Part shown: in pieces, positions 1 to 7,318 of the stretch
How the letters are laid out: each line of letters opens with the position of its first letter
How positions within the stretch are numbered: position 1 is the first letter of the stretch
Source: an uncultured Prosthecobacter sp.
GTDB taxonomy: Bacteria > Verrucomicrobiota > Verrucomicrobiia > Verrucomicrobiales > Verrucomicrobiaceae
Reading direction: 5' to 3'
Assembly (NCBI GenBank): GCA_937941745.1
Contig: CALDGV010000679.1
Span: 1-15,821 of the forward strand
DNA length: 15,821 nt
Translations under genes and position numbers: made by a program
The notes under the pieces: model-generated
What the model was told of the DNA's origin: nothing
Database searches by the model: none
What the model saw: only the letters and a program-made list of their open reading frames with translations

Positions 1-2
1 TC

Positions 3-920
3 GACCGCGACGGCCGCCAGCGCGTGCGTCACGCCCCCGTCGATGAGCTCACCCACGAGCCGCGCGCCCTCTTCCGACTCAGGGCCGATCTTGATGCCGA
101 CCTCGACGGCACCCCCGAGCTCAGCGCCACCGGCCCCGTGCTCATGTTCAGCCGCGAAACCTTCCCCATCGGCCAGCGCACCTTCGCCATGCCGCTGCTG
201 CAGCCCGAGCTGTATGCCGGCAGCGTCAGCCAGGATGACAACGGCGCCGTCATCCTGCCGCAGCCCGTCACCCTCCAGCCCGGCACCGCCTACGGCCTCG
301 AAGACCTCGCCACCGGCCAGGTGCACGAGGTGGATGAAGCCGCCAGCACCTCCACCCGGCTCGTGCTTGAGACCGCCGCCCGCCTGCAGCGCGCCGCCCT
401 GCGCCCGCACCAGACCCTTGCCCACGTGCTGCCAGCCGATGGGTTCAGCCCCGAAGACCGGGTGCTGGCCTTCGACAGCACGAGCAACAGCTTCCAGGCC
501 AACCCGGTGGATGAGGAAGGAGCCTGGAGCAGCGGCGACTGGGTGCTGAGGCCGGAGCAGGGCTGGATCGTGCACGTGCGCAGCGTGGAGGTCACGCAGC
601 TGCTGACCGGGCAGGTGGGGGTGAAGGCACGGATCCAGCCTGCGGGCACGACGAGCCTGCGCGGCAGCAGGAGCGTGGTGGCGGAGAGCCCGGCGGGGCT
701 GGGGCTGGAGGCTGCGGCCGGACACCGGAGCTCGGAGAAGCCGACGAGCGCGGCGCGGCTGAGGCTGTGGAAGCCGGATGCGGAGGCTGGAGCCGCAGCG
801 GGGTATGACCAGTTCTACCTGAGCCCTGGGGGCTGGCGGAGGCAGGAGGATGGCAGCGGAGCGGACCTGAGCCAGGAGCCGCTCCTGCCCCCCTTCCGCG
901 CCTTCTTCCTCCTGCCTTGA
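3..920 (+). CDS. C-terminal part of a TIGR02597-like hypothetical protein (5' end outside window)
   Basis: The frame is open from the first bases of the window to the TGA at 918-920, so the true start probably lies upstream; a GTG at 24 is the first possible internal start. I do not know its function. The C-terminus (roughly residues 235-298 counted from that GTG) has the pattern RLRLWKPD..., GYDQFYL...GGW and FRAFFLLP. An earlier segment has DRVLAFDSTSNSF...W...LRPEQGWIVHVRS. These resemble, from memory, the modules of TIGR02597, a paralogous family first noted in Verrucomicrobium spinosum, often with exported or surface proteins. No membrane segment is visible in this part. Third codon positions are mostly C before about position 540 and mostly G after it, which is odd within one gene. 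Coding status is fairly secure; the family call is tentative. Confidence 0.6.
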   Translation, partial: DRDGRQRVRHAPVDELTHEPRALFRLRADLDADLDGTPELSATGPVLMFSRETFPIGQRTFAMPLLQPELYAGSVSQDDNGAVILPQPVTLQPGTAYGLEDLATGQVHEVDEAASTSTRLVLETAARLQRAALRPHQTLAHVLPADGFSPEDRVLAFDSTSNSFQANPVDEEGAWSSGDWVLRPEQGWIVHVRSVEVTQLLTGQVGVKARIQPAGTTSLRGSRSVVAESPAGLGLEAAAGHRSSEKPTSAARLRLWKPDAEAGAAAGYDQFYLSPGGWRRQEDGSGADLSQEPLLPPFRAFFLLP

Positions 921-944
921 GGCCAGGGGAACGGGGCATTTTTT
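911..944 (+). terminator. Weak candidate terminator after the TIGR02597-like gene
   Basis: A short imperfect hairpin (CCTG-CC, loop TTGA, GG-c-CAGG at 911-927, one bulged base) overlaps the stop codon. A run of six T at 939-944 follows only after about 11 more bases. That spacing is wrong for a classic intrinsic terminator, so this is a weak call. Confidence 0.2.
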
Positions 945-980
945 GCCTGGGAGGCTTCCTCAGTTGCTTTCCGCTGGGAA

Positions 981-998
981 CGGCGGAAAAGGCCGCCG
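981..998 (+). promoter_or_regulatory. GC hairpin abutting a start codon, with an SD-like AAGG in its loop
   Basis: CGGCGG (981-986) and CCGCCG (993-998) are perfect complements. They enclose the 6-nt loop AAAAGG and end directly against the ATG at 999. AAGG lies 6 nt before the ATG and is the only SD-like sequence for this gene. The structure could expose or mask the ribosome binding site. The stem is seen directly; any regulatory role is inference. Confidence 0.4.
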
Positions 999-1883
999 AT
1001 GTCTTTCCGGCTCGAAATGCTCCAGGTGGCGCGGCTGGCCCCGAAACTCCTTGGTGAGTCAGCGGGCTTAGTCGCGGACTTTTTGAGGTCACGCATGGCT
1101 CCAGACGGAGCGGGTTTTCTGGACCGCGCTGACCGTCCGGACCTTTATTACACGGTCTTTGGCATTGAAGGGCTCATGGCGTTGCAGCAGGAAGTTTCCC
1201 AGGAGCCTCTGCGGCGCTGGCTGGAAACCTATGGCGATGGCGAAGGCCTGGATTTTGTGCACCTCTCCTGCCTTGCCCGTTGCTGGGCCAGCGTGGGTGG
1301 TGGGCTTTCCGAGACGCAAAAGCAGGCACTCTCCGGCCGGCTTGAGGCTTGGCGCACGCCGGATGGAGGCTATCACCAGGCTGCCGGACGCAAAAATGGC
1401 AGTGCTTATGGCTGCCTGATCGCCTTCGGTGCCTACCAGGACCTCGGCTGGCTGCCGCCCGACCCGCTGCGCATGGCCCAGTGCATGGACAGCCTGGAGA
1501 CTCCGGATGGGGCTTGGTCGAATGAACCTGGACTGACCCTCGGTTCCACGACTGCGACATCCGCCATGCTGTCGCTTTACCGTCACATGCAGATGCCTCC
1601 GCCGCAGTCCGCCGTGGATTGGCTGGCGCGCCAGTGCCTGCCGGAGGGAGGCTTTCTCGCCGTGCCGGGGGCGCCCATTCCAGACCTGTTGAGCACGGCC
1701 GTGGCACTGCATGCCTTGTCCAACCATGCAGAGATCATGTCGCGCCTCAGGGAGCCCTGCCTGGACTTCATCGACAGCCTGTGGAGTGCAGCAGGAGGGT
1801 TTCATGGCAACTGGACGGATGACACGCTCGACCCTGAATACACCTACTATGGCCTGCTGGCTCTGGGACACCTGGCTCTTTAA
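999..1883 (+). CDS. Prenyltransferase-beta/squalene-cyclase-like alpha-alpha repeat protein, probably without the catalytic zinc
   Basis: This 294-residue protein has repeats of the PFTB/QW type: PDGAGF (35-40), PDGGYHQ (121-127), PDGAWSN (169-175), PEGGFLA (215-221) and AAGGFHG (264-270). The last four are about 46-49 residues apart and each is followed by an aliphatic helix such as TAVALHAL or YYGLLALG. That fits the alpha-alpha barrel of protein prenyltransferase beta subunits. However, where Rab geranylgeranyl transferase beta has Asp-x-Cys and a later His as zinc ligands, this protein reads PDLL (D229, L231) and DPEYT (Y281). Two of three ligands are therefore replaced. The DxDD motif of squalene-hopene cyclases is absent too. 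There is no signal peptide. A further ATG at 1017 is possible. The stop lies 5 bp before the PL6 lyase start, so the two are probably cotranscribed. Function unknown. Confidence 0.8.
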   Translation: MSFRLEMLQVARLAPKLLGESAGLVADFLRSRMAPDGAGFLDRADRPDLYYTVFGIEGLMALQQEVSQEPLRRWLETYGDGEGLDFVHLSCLARCWASVGGGLSETQKQALSGRLEAWRTPDGGYHQAAGRKNGSAYGCLIAFGAYQDLGWLPPDPLRMAQCMDSLETPDGAWSNEPGLTLGSTTATSAMLSLYRHMQMPPPQSAVDWLARQCLPEGGFLAVPGAPIPDLLSTAVALHALSNHAEIMSRLREPCLDFIDSLWSAAGGFHGNWTDDTLDPEYTYYGLLALGHLAL

Positions 1884-1888
1884 ACATC

Positions 1889-3139
1889 ATGCTTCGCTTC
1901 ATTGGCTTTCTGCTGCTCGTGCCCTTCGTCAGTGCCAAGGACATTGCCGTTTCTGACCTCCTGGCGCTCCCTGCGGCCTCTCCTGGGGACAACCTGATTC
2001 TTCCCGAGGGGGAGTTTCGAGATGTGGAACTCACTTTCTCCGGACTCGGCAGGGCGGATGCTCCCATCACATTGAAAGCGGCGCGGCCTGGACGGACCAT
2101 CCTGACCGGGAAAAGCACGCTGCGCCTCAGCGGTGAGCATCTGGTGGTGGAAGGGCTGCATTTCCAGGAGCCTGATCCCACGGTCAGCGACCTCATCATG
2201 TTCCGAAAAGATGCCAAGACTTTGGCGAGCCGCTGCCGCCTGACCGGTTGTGCCGTGACCAGTTCCCTCAAGGAGGACGGCAAGAAGGAATCCCGCTGGC
2301 TGGGCCTGTATGGCGAGGGCAATCGCGTGGATCACTGCACCTTCAGCGGCAAGACAGGGAAGGGGACGACCTTCGTTGTCTGGCTTGGCGATGCGAACAA
2401 GGGCGGACACCAGATCGACCACAACTACTTCGGGCCTCGCGAGAAACTGGGGAAGAATGGCGGTGAGACCATTCGTGTCGGTGACAGCAAGACTTCCATG
2501 CTCAAAGGCGGCTGCGTCATCGAGCACAACCTTTTCGAGAAGTGCAATGGCGAGGCCGAATGCATCTCCAACAAATCCTGTGGCAACCTTTACCGGGAAA
2601 ACACCTTCCTGGAGGTCGGTGGAACGCTCACCCTGCGGCATGGCAATGGCTGCACGGTGGAAAGGAACGTCTTTTTGGGAAACCAAGCCAGCGGCACCGG
2701 TGGCGTGCGCGTGATTGGCGAAGATCACATCGTGCGTAACAACTACTTTGAAAACCTCACCGGTGATGATGCGCGTTCCTCCATCTGCCTCATGATGGGC
2801 ATTCCGAACTCTCCGCTGAACCGCTACTTTCAAGTCAAGCGGGCCCGCATCACGGGCAACCAGATCGTGAACTGCAAGCACCCTGTGCTCATCGGCCTGG
2901 GAGATGACAAGGACGCCACGCTGGCACCGGTGGAGACGGTCTTTGAAGGCAATCAGATCTCATCACCGGAGAGCGTGGCCGTGGAGGTGCGCTGTGACCT
3001 TTCGGGCGTTTCCTGGAAGCAGAATGTCGTGGAGGCGAAAGGGCTCGGCATTCCAGCCACGGCGGGCATTGAGAACGGCAGTCCTGTGATCCGGCCGCTG
3101 AAGGCTCTGGAAAGGAAGGATGTTGGCGCAGGATGGTGA
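1889..3139 (+). CDS. Secreted polysaccharide lyase family 6 (chondroitinase B/alginate lyase type)
   Basis: The 416-residue protein starts with a Sec signal peptide (hydrophobic residues 4-15, likely cleavage after VSA at 16), so it should act outside the cytoplasm. The rest has the Asn-rich turns of a right-handed beta-helix (DHNYF, EHNLFEKC, YRENTF, ERNVF, RNNYF). PL6 signature segments are present: NGGETIRVGDS (190-200), GEAECISNKS (221-230) and LTLRHGN (247-253). E222, E224, K229, R250 and H251 have the same spacing as the Ca2+ ligands E243/E245, base K250, acid R271 and H272 reported for chondroitinase B. PL6 enzymes cleave dermatan sulfate or alginate by beta-elimination; which substrate applies here cannot be read from sequence. 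At 416 residues it is a single-domain member. No SD precedes the ATG, which lies 5 bp after the upstream stop, suggesting translational coupling. Confidence 0.9.
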   Translation: MLRFIGFLLLVPFVSAKDIAVSDLLALPAASPGDNLILPEGEFRDVELTFSGLGRADAPITLKAARPGRTILTGKSTLRLSGEHLVVEGLHFQEPDPTVSDLIMFRKDAKTLASRCRLTGCAVTSSLKEDGKKESRWLGLYGEGNRVDHCTFSGKTGKGTTFVVWLGDANKGGHQIDHNYFGPREKLGKNGGETIRVGDSKTSMLKGGCVIEHNLFEKCNGEAECISNKSCGNLYRENTFLEVGGTLTLRHGNGCTVERNVFLGNQASGTGGVRVIGEDHIVRNNYFENLTGDDARSSICLMMGIPNSPLNRYFQVKRARITGNQIVNCKHPVLIGLGDDKDATLAPVETVFEGNQISSPESVAVEVRCDLSGVSWKQNVVEAKGLGIPATAGIENGSPVIRPLKALERKDVGAGW

Positions 3140-3196
3140 TTGCACATCTTTGCTTGCACGCCTCGCAGCGCTCTCCCATGAGTCGCTGACACCACC

Positions 3197-4058
<862 letters not shown>

Positions 4059-4066
<8 letters not shown>

Positions 4067-5105
4067 AGTCTATCCGAAGAACTACCGCCTTCCCGCCGAA
4101 TTTGAACCGCAGGAGGCTGTGTGGCTGTCCTGGCCGCATAACAAGGAAAGCTGCCCCAAGACCTTCCACCGCATCCAGGACAAGTTTGGTGAAATCGCGA
4201 GCGCCATTTCGCGCTATGAGCGTGTGCGCATCAACGCCCCGATGCTCGCCCACATGAACATCCGCCTCAGCATCGCCGACAACGAGGGGGATCTGAGCCA
4301 GGTGGACATCTACGAGAACCTCACCAACGACGTGTGGTGCCGTGATCACGGTCCAATCTTCATCAAGCACAACGAATCCGGCCAGGTGGCCATCACCGAC
4401 TGGAAGTTCAACGCCTGGGGCGGCAAGTTTCCGCATGATCTGGACGACCAGATTCCCGCGAAGGCAGCGGCAGCGCTGAAAATGGAGCGTTTTGAGTCTG
4501 ACTTCACCCTCGAAGGCGGTGCCATCGAATCCAATGGCAAAGGTCTCCTGCTCACCACGGAGTCCGTGCTCCTCAACCCCAACCGCAACGGCGGCAAGGC
4601 CCGCACCAAGGCGGAGGTGGAGAAGGAACTCAAGGCCATGCTTGGCGTGACGGACATCGTCTGGTTCAAGCAGGGCATCGAAGGTGATGACACTGACGGT
4701 CACATTGATGACCTGGTGCGCTTCATTCGTGACGATGCGGTCATCTGCATGGTGGAATCCAAGGAGAATGATCCAAACTTCAAGGTGCTGAAGCAGATTC
4801 GCGAGCAGCTTGATGACGTGCGCCTGCCCGGCGGCGGCAAGCTGGAGGTCATTGAAGTGGAGATGCCCAACGCCATCGAGATGAAGGACTGGCGTCTGAA
4901 CCGCCTGCCTGCGAGCTACGCCAACTTCCTGATCCTGAACAACGCCGTCATGGTGCCGATCTTTGGCCAGAAGAAGAAGGATCAGCTGGCGGAGGACAAG
5001 ATCGCTGAATGCTTCCCTGGCCGCGAAATCATTCCTGTGAGCTGCAAGGACCTTGTCACGGAAGGCGGTGCCCTGCACTGCATTGCGATGACCCAGCCGA
5101 AGTGA
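4059..5105 (+). CDS. aguA: Agmatine deiminase
   Basis: This 348-residue member of the peptidylarginine-deiminase-like (Porphyromonas-type) guanidino-modifying family converts agmatine to N-carbamoylputrescine and ammonia, the step before AguB. Catalytic motifs are in order: WCRDHGP (D96), LEGGAIE (E152), DTDGHIDD (H215, D217) and the C-terminal GGALHC nucleophile (C341). Agmatine-specific segments include FNAWGGKFP (118-125) and LNRLPASYANF. The canonical C-terminal GGGGIHC is slightly altered to EGGALHC, but the Cys is kept. Its ATG lies inside the end of aguB, in another frame, so translation is probably coupled. The overlap and gene order make a two-gene putrescine operon. The protein is soluble, with no signal peptide. 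Confidence 0.95.
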
Positions 5106-5114
5106 ACTTGAACA

Positions 5115-5175
5115 CAACAGTGCTGTTGGTTGACTCAGTCACGCGAGCCTGAATTTCAGGTTGCGCCAGCAACCT
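5115..5175 (+). promoter_or_regulatory. Cluster of four perfect inverted repeats upstream of the AP2-like gene
   Basis: Within 61 bp there are four consecutive dyads: CAACAG-tg-CTGTTG (5115-5128), TGACT-c-AGTCA (5131-5141), CCTGAA-t-TTCAGG (5148-5160) and AGGTTGC-gcca-GCAACCT (5158-5175). The first three have spacers of 1-2 nt and look like protein-binding dyads. The fourth has a 4-nt loop and could fold as an RNA hairpin; it shares AGG with the third, so those two are mutually exclusive as RNA stems. TTGACT at 5130-5135 could serve as a -35, but no good -10 follows. There is no T run, so it is not an intrinsic terminator for aguA. An autoregulatory operator is an inference. Confidence 0.45.
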
Positions 5176-5222
5176 CCAACTCCACTTTCCGCGCTCTTTT
5201 CCCGCCCCCATAACCATTTCCC
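5171..5222 (+). other. G-poor, pyrimidine-rich leader before the AP2-like gene, no Shine-Dalgarno
   Basis: The 52 bases before the ATG at 5223 contain only three G and are dominated by C and T, with no purine-rich SD. Such a leader would be largely unstructured and would fit SD-independent initiation, for example through ribosomal protein S1. Composition is seen directly; mechanism is inference. Confidence 0.35.
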
Positions 5223-5885
5223 ATGCGCCGCCGAACCAACCCCCTTTCTGAACGGAACATCAAACGAATCGACACCCGCCCTGACGCAGCCAAGCAAACT
5301 CACGGTTTCCAAGTCTGCATCTCCCGCGAAGGCGGCCTGCACACGAAGCACTTTTCCGACAGTCTGTTTGGCGGCATCAAAGGCTCCCTGAAGGCAGCCC
5401 GTGCCTATCGTGATGAAATGCTGAGCCAGATGTCTCCGCTGGAGGCCAGCCGCATCGCCCACACGACCAACAAAAAGAACAAAAGCGGCCATGTCGGCAT
5501 CTCCTACCGCAAGTACAAGACTGCGAAAGGCAAGGTCACCCGTCTGATCGCCGTCTCCGTGCGTGCTGAAAAGGGCCGTACCGTTTCCAAAGTCTATCGT
5601 TACACCAAGGAGACACATGACAAGGTGCTCGCCGAGGCGATCGCCTTCCGCGAGAAGATGCTTCTGGAGCGTCTGAAGCGTGAAGGTGGCGTGGCTGGCA
5701 TTCTCAAGGCCGTGGCCAAGGCACCGCCCGCCCAGAAGCCTGCGAAGGCGGGCAAGAAGGCTTCCGCCAAGAAAGCTGCCCCCAAGACTTCTGCCAAAAA
5801 GGCTCCTGCTAAAAAAGCCGCGAAGAAGGTTGTGGCCCGCAAAAAGGCGGCTCCTGCCAAAAAGGTCGTGAAACGCCGCAAGTAA
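5223..5885 (+). CDS. Tandem AP2-like DNA-binding domains with a histone-H1-like Lys/Ala tail
   Basis: The 220-residue basic protein falls into three parts. Residues 12-70 read IKRID...THGFQVCISREGGLHTKHFSD..FGG...AARAYRDEML. This matches the three-strand plus helix pattern of bacterial AP2-like domains (beta strands, then a helix ending in A.AYRD). Residues 85-150 form a second, diverged copy: NKSGHVGISYRK..., three strand-like segments, then a helix AEAIAFREKML. Residues 161-220 are a low-complexity tail with 21 Lys, 3 Arg and 19 Ala in 60 residues, no acidic residue, and repeated AKKA/PAKK units, as in histone H1 and bacterial H1-like proteins (HctB, AlgP, BpH1). No nuclease motif (HNH, GIY-YIG) or integrase domain is attached. 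Probable role: DNA-binding nucleoid or regulatory protein. It is monocistronic, bounded by palindromes upstream and a strong terminator downstream. Domain calls are from pattern only. Confidence 0.8.
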   Translation: MRRRTNPLSERNIKRIDTRPDAAKQTHGFQVCISREGGLHTKHFSDSLFGGIKGSLKAARAYRDEMLSQMSPLEASRIAHTTNKKNKSGHVGISYRKYKTAKGKVTRLIAVSVRAEKGRTVSKVYRYTKETHDKVLAEAIAFREKMLLERLKREGGVAGILKAVAKAPPAQKPAKAGKKASAKKAAPKTSAKKAPAKKAAKKVVARKKAAPAKKVVKRRK

Positions 5886-5910
5886 GCTTCACCAAGGGAA
5901 GGTTTCGCTT

Positions 5911-5938
5911 TTGACAGCGCGACCTTTTCCCGGTCAAT
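5911..5938 (+). promoter_or_regulatory. Candidate promoter for waaA
   Basis: A perfect TTGACA (5911-5916) is followed after 16 bp by GTCAAT (5933-5938), which matches the -10 consensus only at its last three bases. Initiation would fall near 5945, inside the 5' arm of the terminator hairpin, so such a transcript could not form the full stem. The -35 also lies in the loop of an imperfect hairpin (5896-5931, GGGAAGGT against ACC-tt-TTCCC). The weak -10 keeps confidence low. Confidence 0.3.
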
Positions 5939-5940
5939 CT

Positions 5941-5973
5941 GGCCGCGTTCCCGCGAACGCGGCCTTTTCTTTT
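5941..5973 (+). terminator. Strong intrinsic terminator of the AP2-like gene
   Basis: GGCCGCGTTC (5941-5950), loop CCGC, and GAACGCGGCC (5955-5964) form a perfect 10-bp GC-rich stem followed by TTTTCTTTT (5965-5973). This is a textbook rho-independent terminator, 56 bp after the AP2-like stop codon. It ends only 6 nt before the ATG of waaA, so it could also act as an attenuator of waaA if transcription reads through. Confidence 0.88.
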
Positions 5974-5979
5974 CCTCCG

Positions 5980-7317
5980 ATGGCCCTCGTCAAGACGCTC
6001 CTGATCTACAACCTGATCCTCCTGCCGGGCCTGCTTTGCCTGCTGCCTGGGGCGTTGCGGAAGATGAAGGCTCGTGGAGGCAGTTGGAGGGACATGCTGG
6101 CCAGGATCGGGAGGCTACCTCATGAGAAGCTGGCTGCCATCGCAGCTCTCCCCTGCGGATGTGAGCGCATCTGGATGCATGCGGTGAGTGTGGGGGAGGC
6201 TGGTATTGCGATGAAGCTTATCACACGCTGGCTTCGGGAGCATCCAGGAGCCGGTTTTGTGCTGACCACCACGACACCCACGGGCCACGCCATGGCAGAG
6301 GAATTTGCCGCACGTCAGAATGGGCGTGTCGTGGTAATTTATTCCCCGCTGGACCTTCCCTGGGTGGGCGGTCTCTTTTTGGATCTCATCGCGCCCAGCC
6401 AGATGGTTTTGATTGAGGCTGAGGTCTGGCCCAACCTGGTCTGGCTGGCCCGCCGCCGCGGCATCCGTGTCTCGATGGTCAATGCGCGCCTTTCGGCAAA
6501 GTCGGAACGGAGGTTCAGACGGCTTTCCTGGCTGGTGCAGCCGGTGTTTGCCATGCTGGATCAGGTGCATGTTCAGGAGCCGGAGGACGTGGCCCGCTTC
6601 AGGGCACTTGGAGTGTCTCAGAGTGCCCTGCATCACACGGGCAGCATCAAGTTTGATCCTCAGGGGGCCGCAGCGGATGAAGGGCAGGTGCAGCAACTGC
6701 AGCAGGTGATGCATCAGGCGGGCATTGGAGAAGCCCTCAAGCCCGTCCTGCTGGCCAGCACTCATGCTGGGGAGGAGTTGCTGCTGGCCCAGGTGGTGAA
6801 GAAACTGGCGCAGAAAGAGGCCGGACTCGCTCTGCTGATCGTGCCCCGGCATGTGGAACGTGCTCCCGAAATCCTGTCTGAACTGAGGGGCATCGGCATC
6901 GAAGCCCAGCTTCGTTCCCAGGCTTCGATGGAGCCTCCGGTGCCCATGAAGTCAGCACTTCCCACCTTGCTGATCGACAGCACGGGGGAACTGCGGGCCT
7001 GGCAGTGCCTGGCCAGTTTGGTGATTGTCGGCAAAAGCTTCCTGGCTGTCGGTGGTCAGAATCCGGCGGAAGCAGTGATGGCCATGAAGCCGGTGCTCTT
7101 TGGGCCTCACATGGAAAACTTTGAGGCGCTCGTCGAACTGCTCTTGAAACAGCGTGGTGCAATTCAAGTTCCTGATGTGGCTGCGCTGGAAAAGAAGATG
7201 CAGGCCCTTCTGGGGGATGCCGATCGCTGCCGCAGGCTGGGAGAGGCGGGGCATGCCGCCCTGCGCGCTCATGAAGGAGCCACGCTTGCCACCTTGAGGC
7301 TGCTCGCCAGCGCCTGA
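5980..7317 (+). CDS. waaA: Lipid IVA 3-deoxy-D-manno-octulosonic acid (Kdo) transferase
   Basis: WaaA (KdtA) transfers Kdo from CMP-Kdo to lipid A precursor at the inner face of the cytoplasmic membrane. I place the start at the ATG giving MALVKTLLIYNLILLP, since this N-terminal membrane anchor is the usual start in the family. An in-frame TTG at 5911 would add 23 residues encoded through the terminator hairpin. This gives 445 residues, slightly longer than the usual 420-430. Family motifs appear in order: WMHAVSVGEAG (catalytic Glu about residue 74), TTTTPTG, YSPLDLPW, EAEVWPNL, NARLSAKS, GSIKFDP, LLASTHAGEE, IVPRHVERA, STGELRAW, and VGGQNPAEAVMAMKPVLFGPHMENF split over the GT-B C-terminal domain. 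It shows that the host makes LPS. No SD is visible. Its stop faces the next gene's stop with one base between them. Confidence 0.95.
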   Translation: MALVKTLLIYNLILLPGLLCLLPGALRKMKARGGSWRDMLARIGRLPHEKLAAIAALPCGCERIWMHAVSVGEAGIAMKLITRWLREHPGAGFVLTTTTPTGHAMAEEFAARQNGRVVVIYSPLDLPWVGGLFLDLIAPSQMVLIEAEVWPNLVWLARRRGIRVSMVNARLSAKSERRFRRLSWLVQPVFAMLDQVHVQEPEDVARFRALGVSQSALHHTGSIKFDPQGAAADEGQVQQLQQVMHQAGIGEALKPVLLASTHAGEELLLAQVVKKLAQKEAGLALLIVPRHVERAPEILSELRGIGIEAQLRSQASMEPPVPMKSALPTLLIDSTGELRAWQCLASLVIVGKSFLAVGGQNPAEAVMAMKPVLFGPHMENFEALVELLLKQRGAIQVPDVAALEKKMQALLGDADRCRRLGEAGHAALRAHEGATLATLRLLASA

Positions 7318-7318
7318 C

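Noticed and set aside
1880..2881. A 333-codon open frame on the - strand
   Set aside because: It is antisense to the PL6 lyase; no domain or start signal supports it.
3140..3159. Two TTGCAC hexamers 14 bp apart upstream of aguB, considered as -35 elements or an operator
   Set aside because: No plausible -10 follows either copy at 16-18 bp, and a six-base direct repeat can occur by chance.
3178..3189. Three-codon mini-ORF (ATG AGT CGC TGA) 7 nt before aguB, considered as a leader peptide
   Set aside because: It is too short and has no SD; such mini-ORFs arise often by chance. Nothing ties it to polyamine control.
5811..5817. A6G run in the tail of the AP2-like gene, considered as a programmed frameshift site
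   Set aside because: It reads AAA AAA G in frame, not the A AAA AAG phase of the dnaX-type slippery site, and the main frame continues to a sensible end. Lys-rich codons explain the run.
5750..5885. Repetitive AAG/GCC-rich DNA, considered as a tandem repeat element
   Set aside because: The repetition follows from the Lys/Ala-rich tail codons and has no fixed unit length, so it is coding low complexity rather than a mobile or CRISPR-like repeat.
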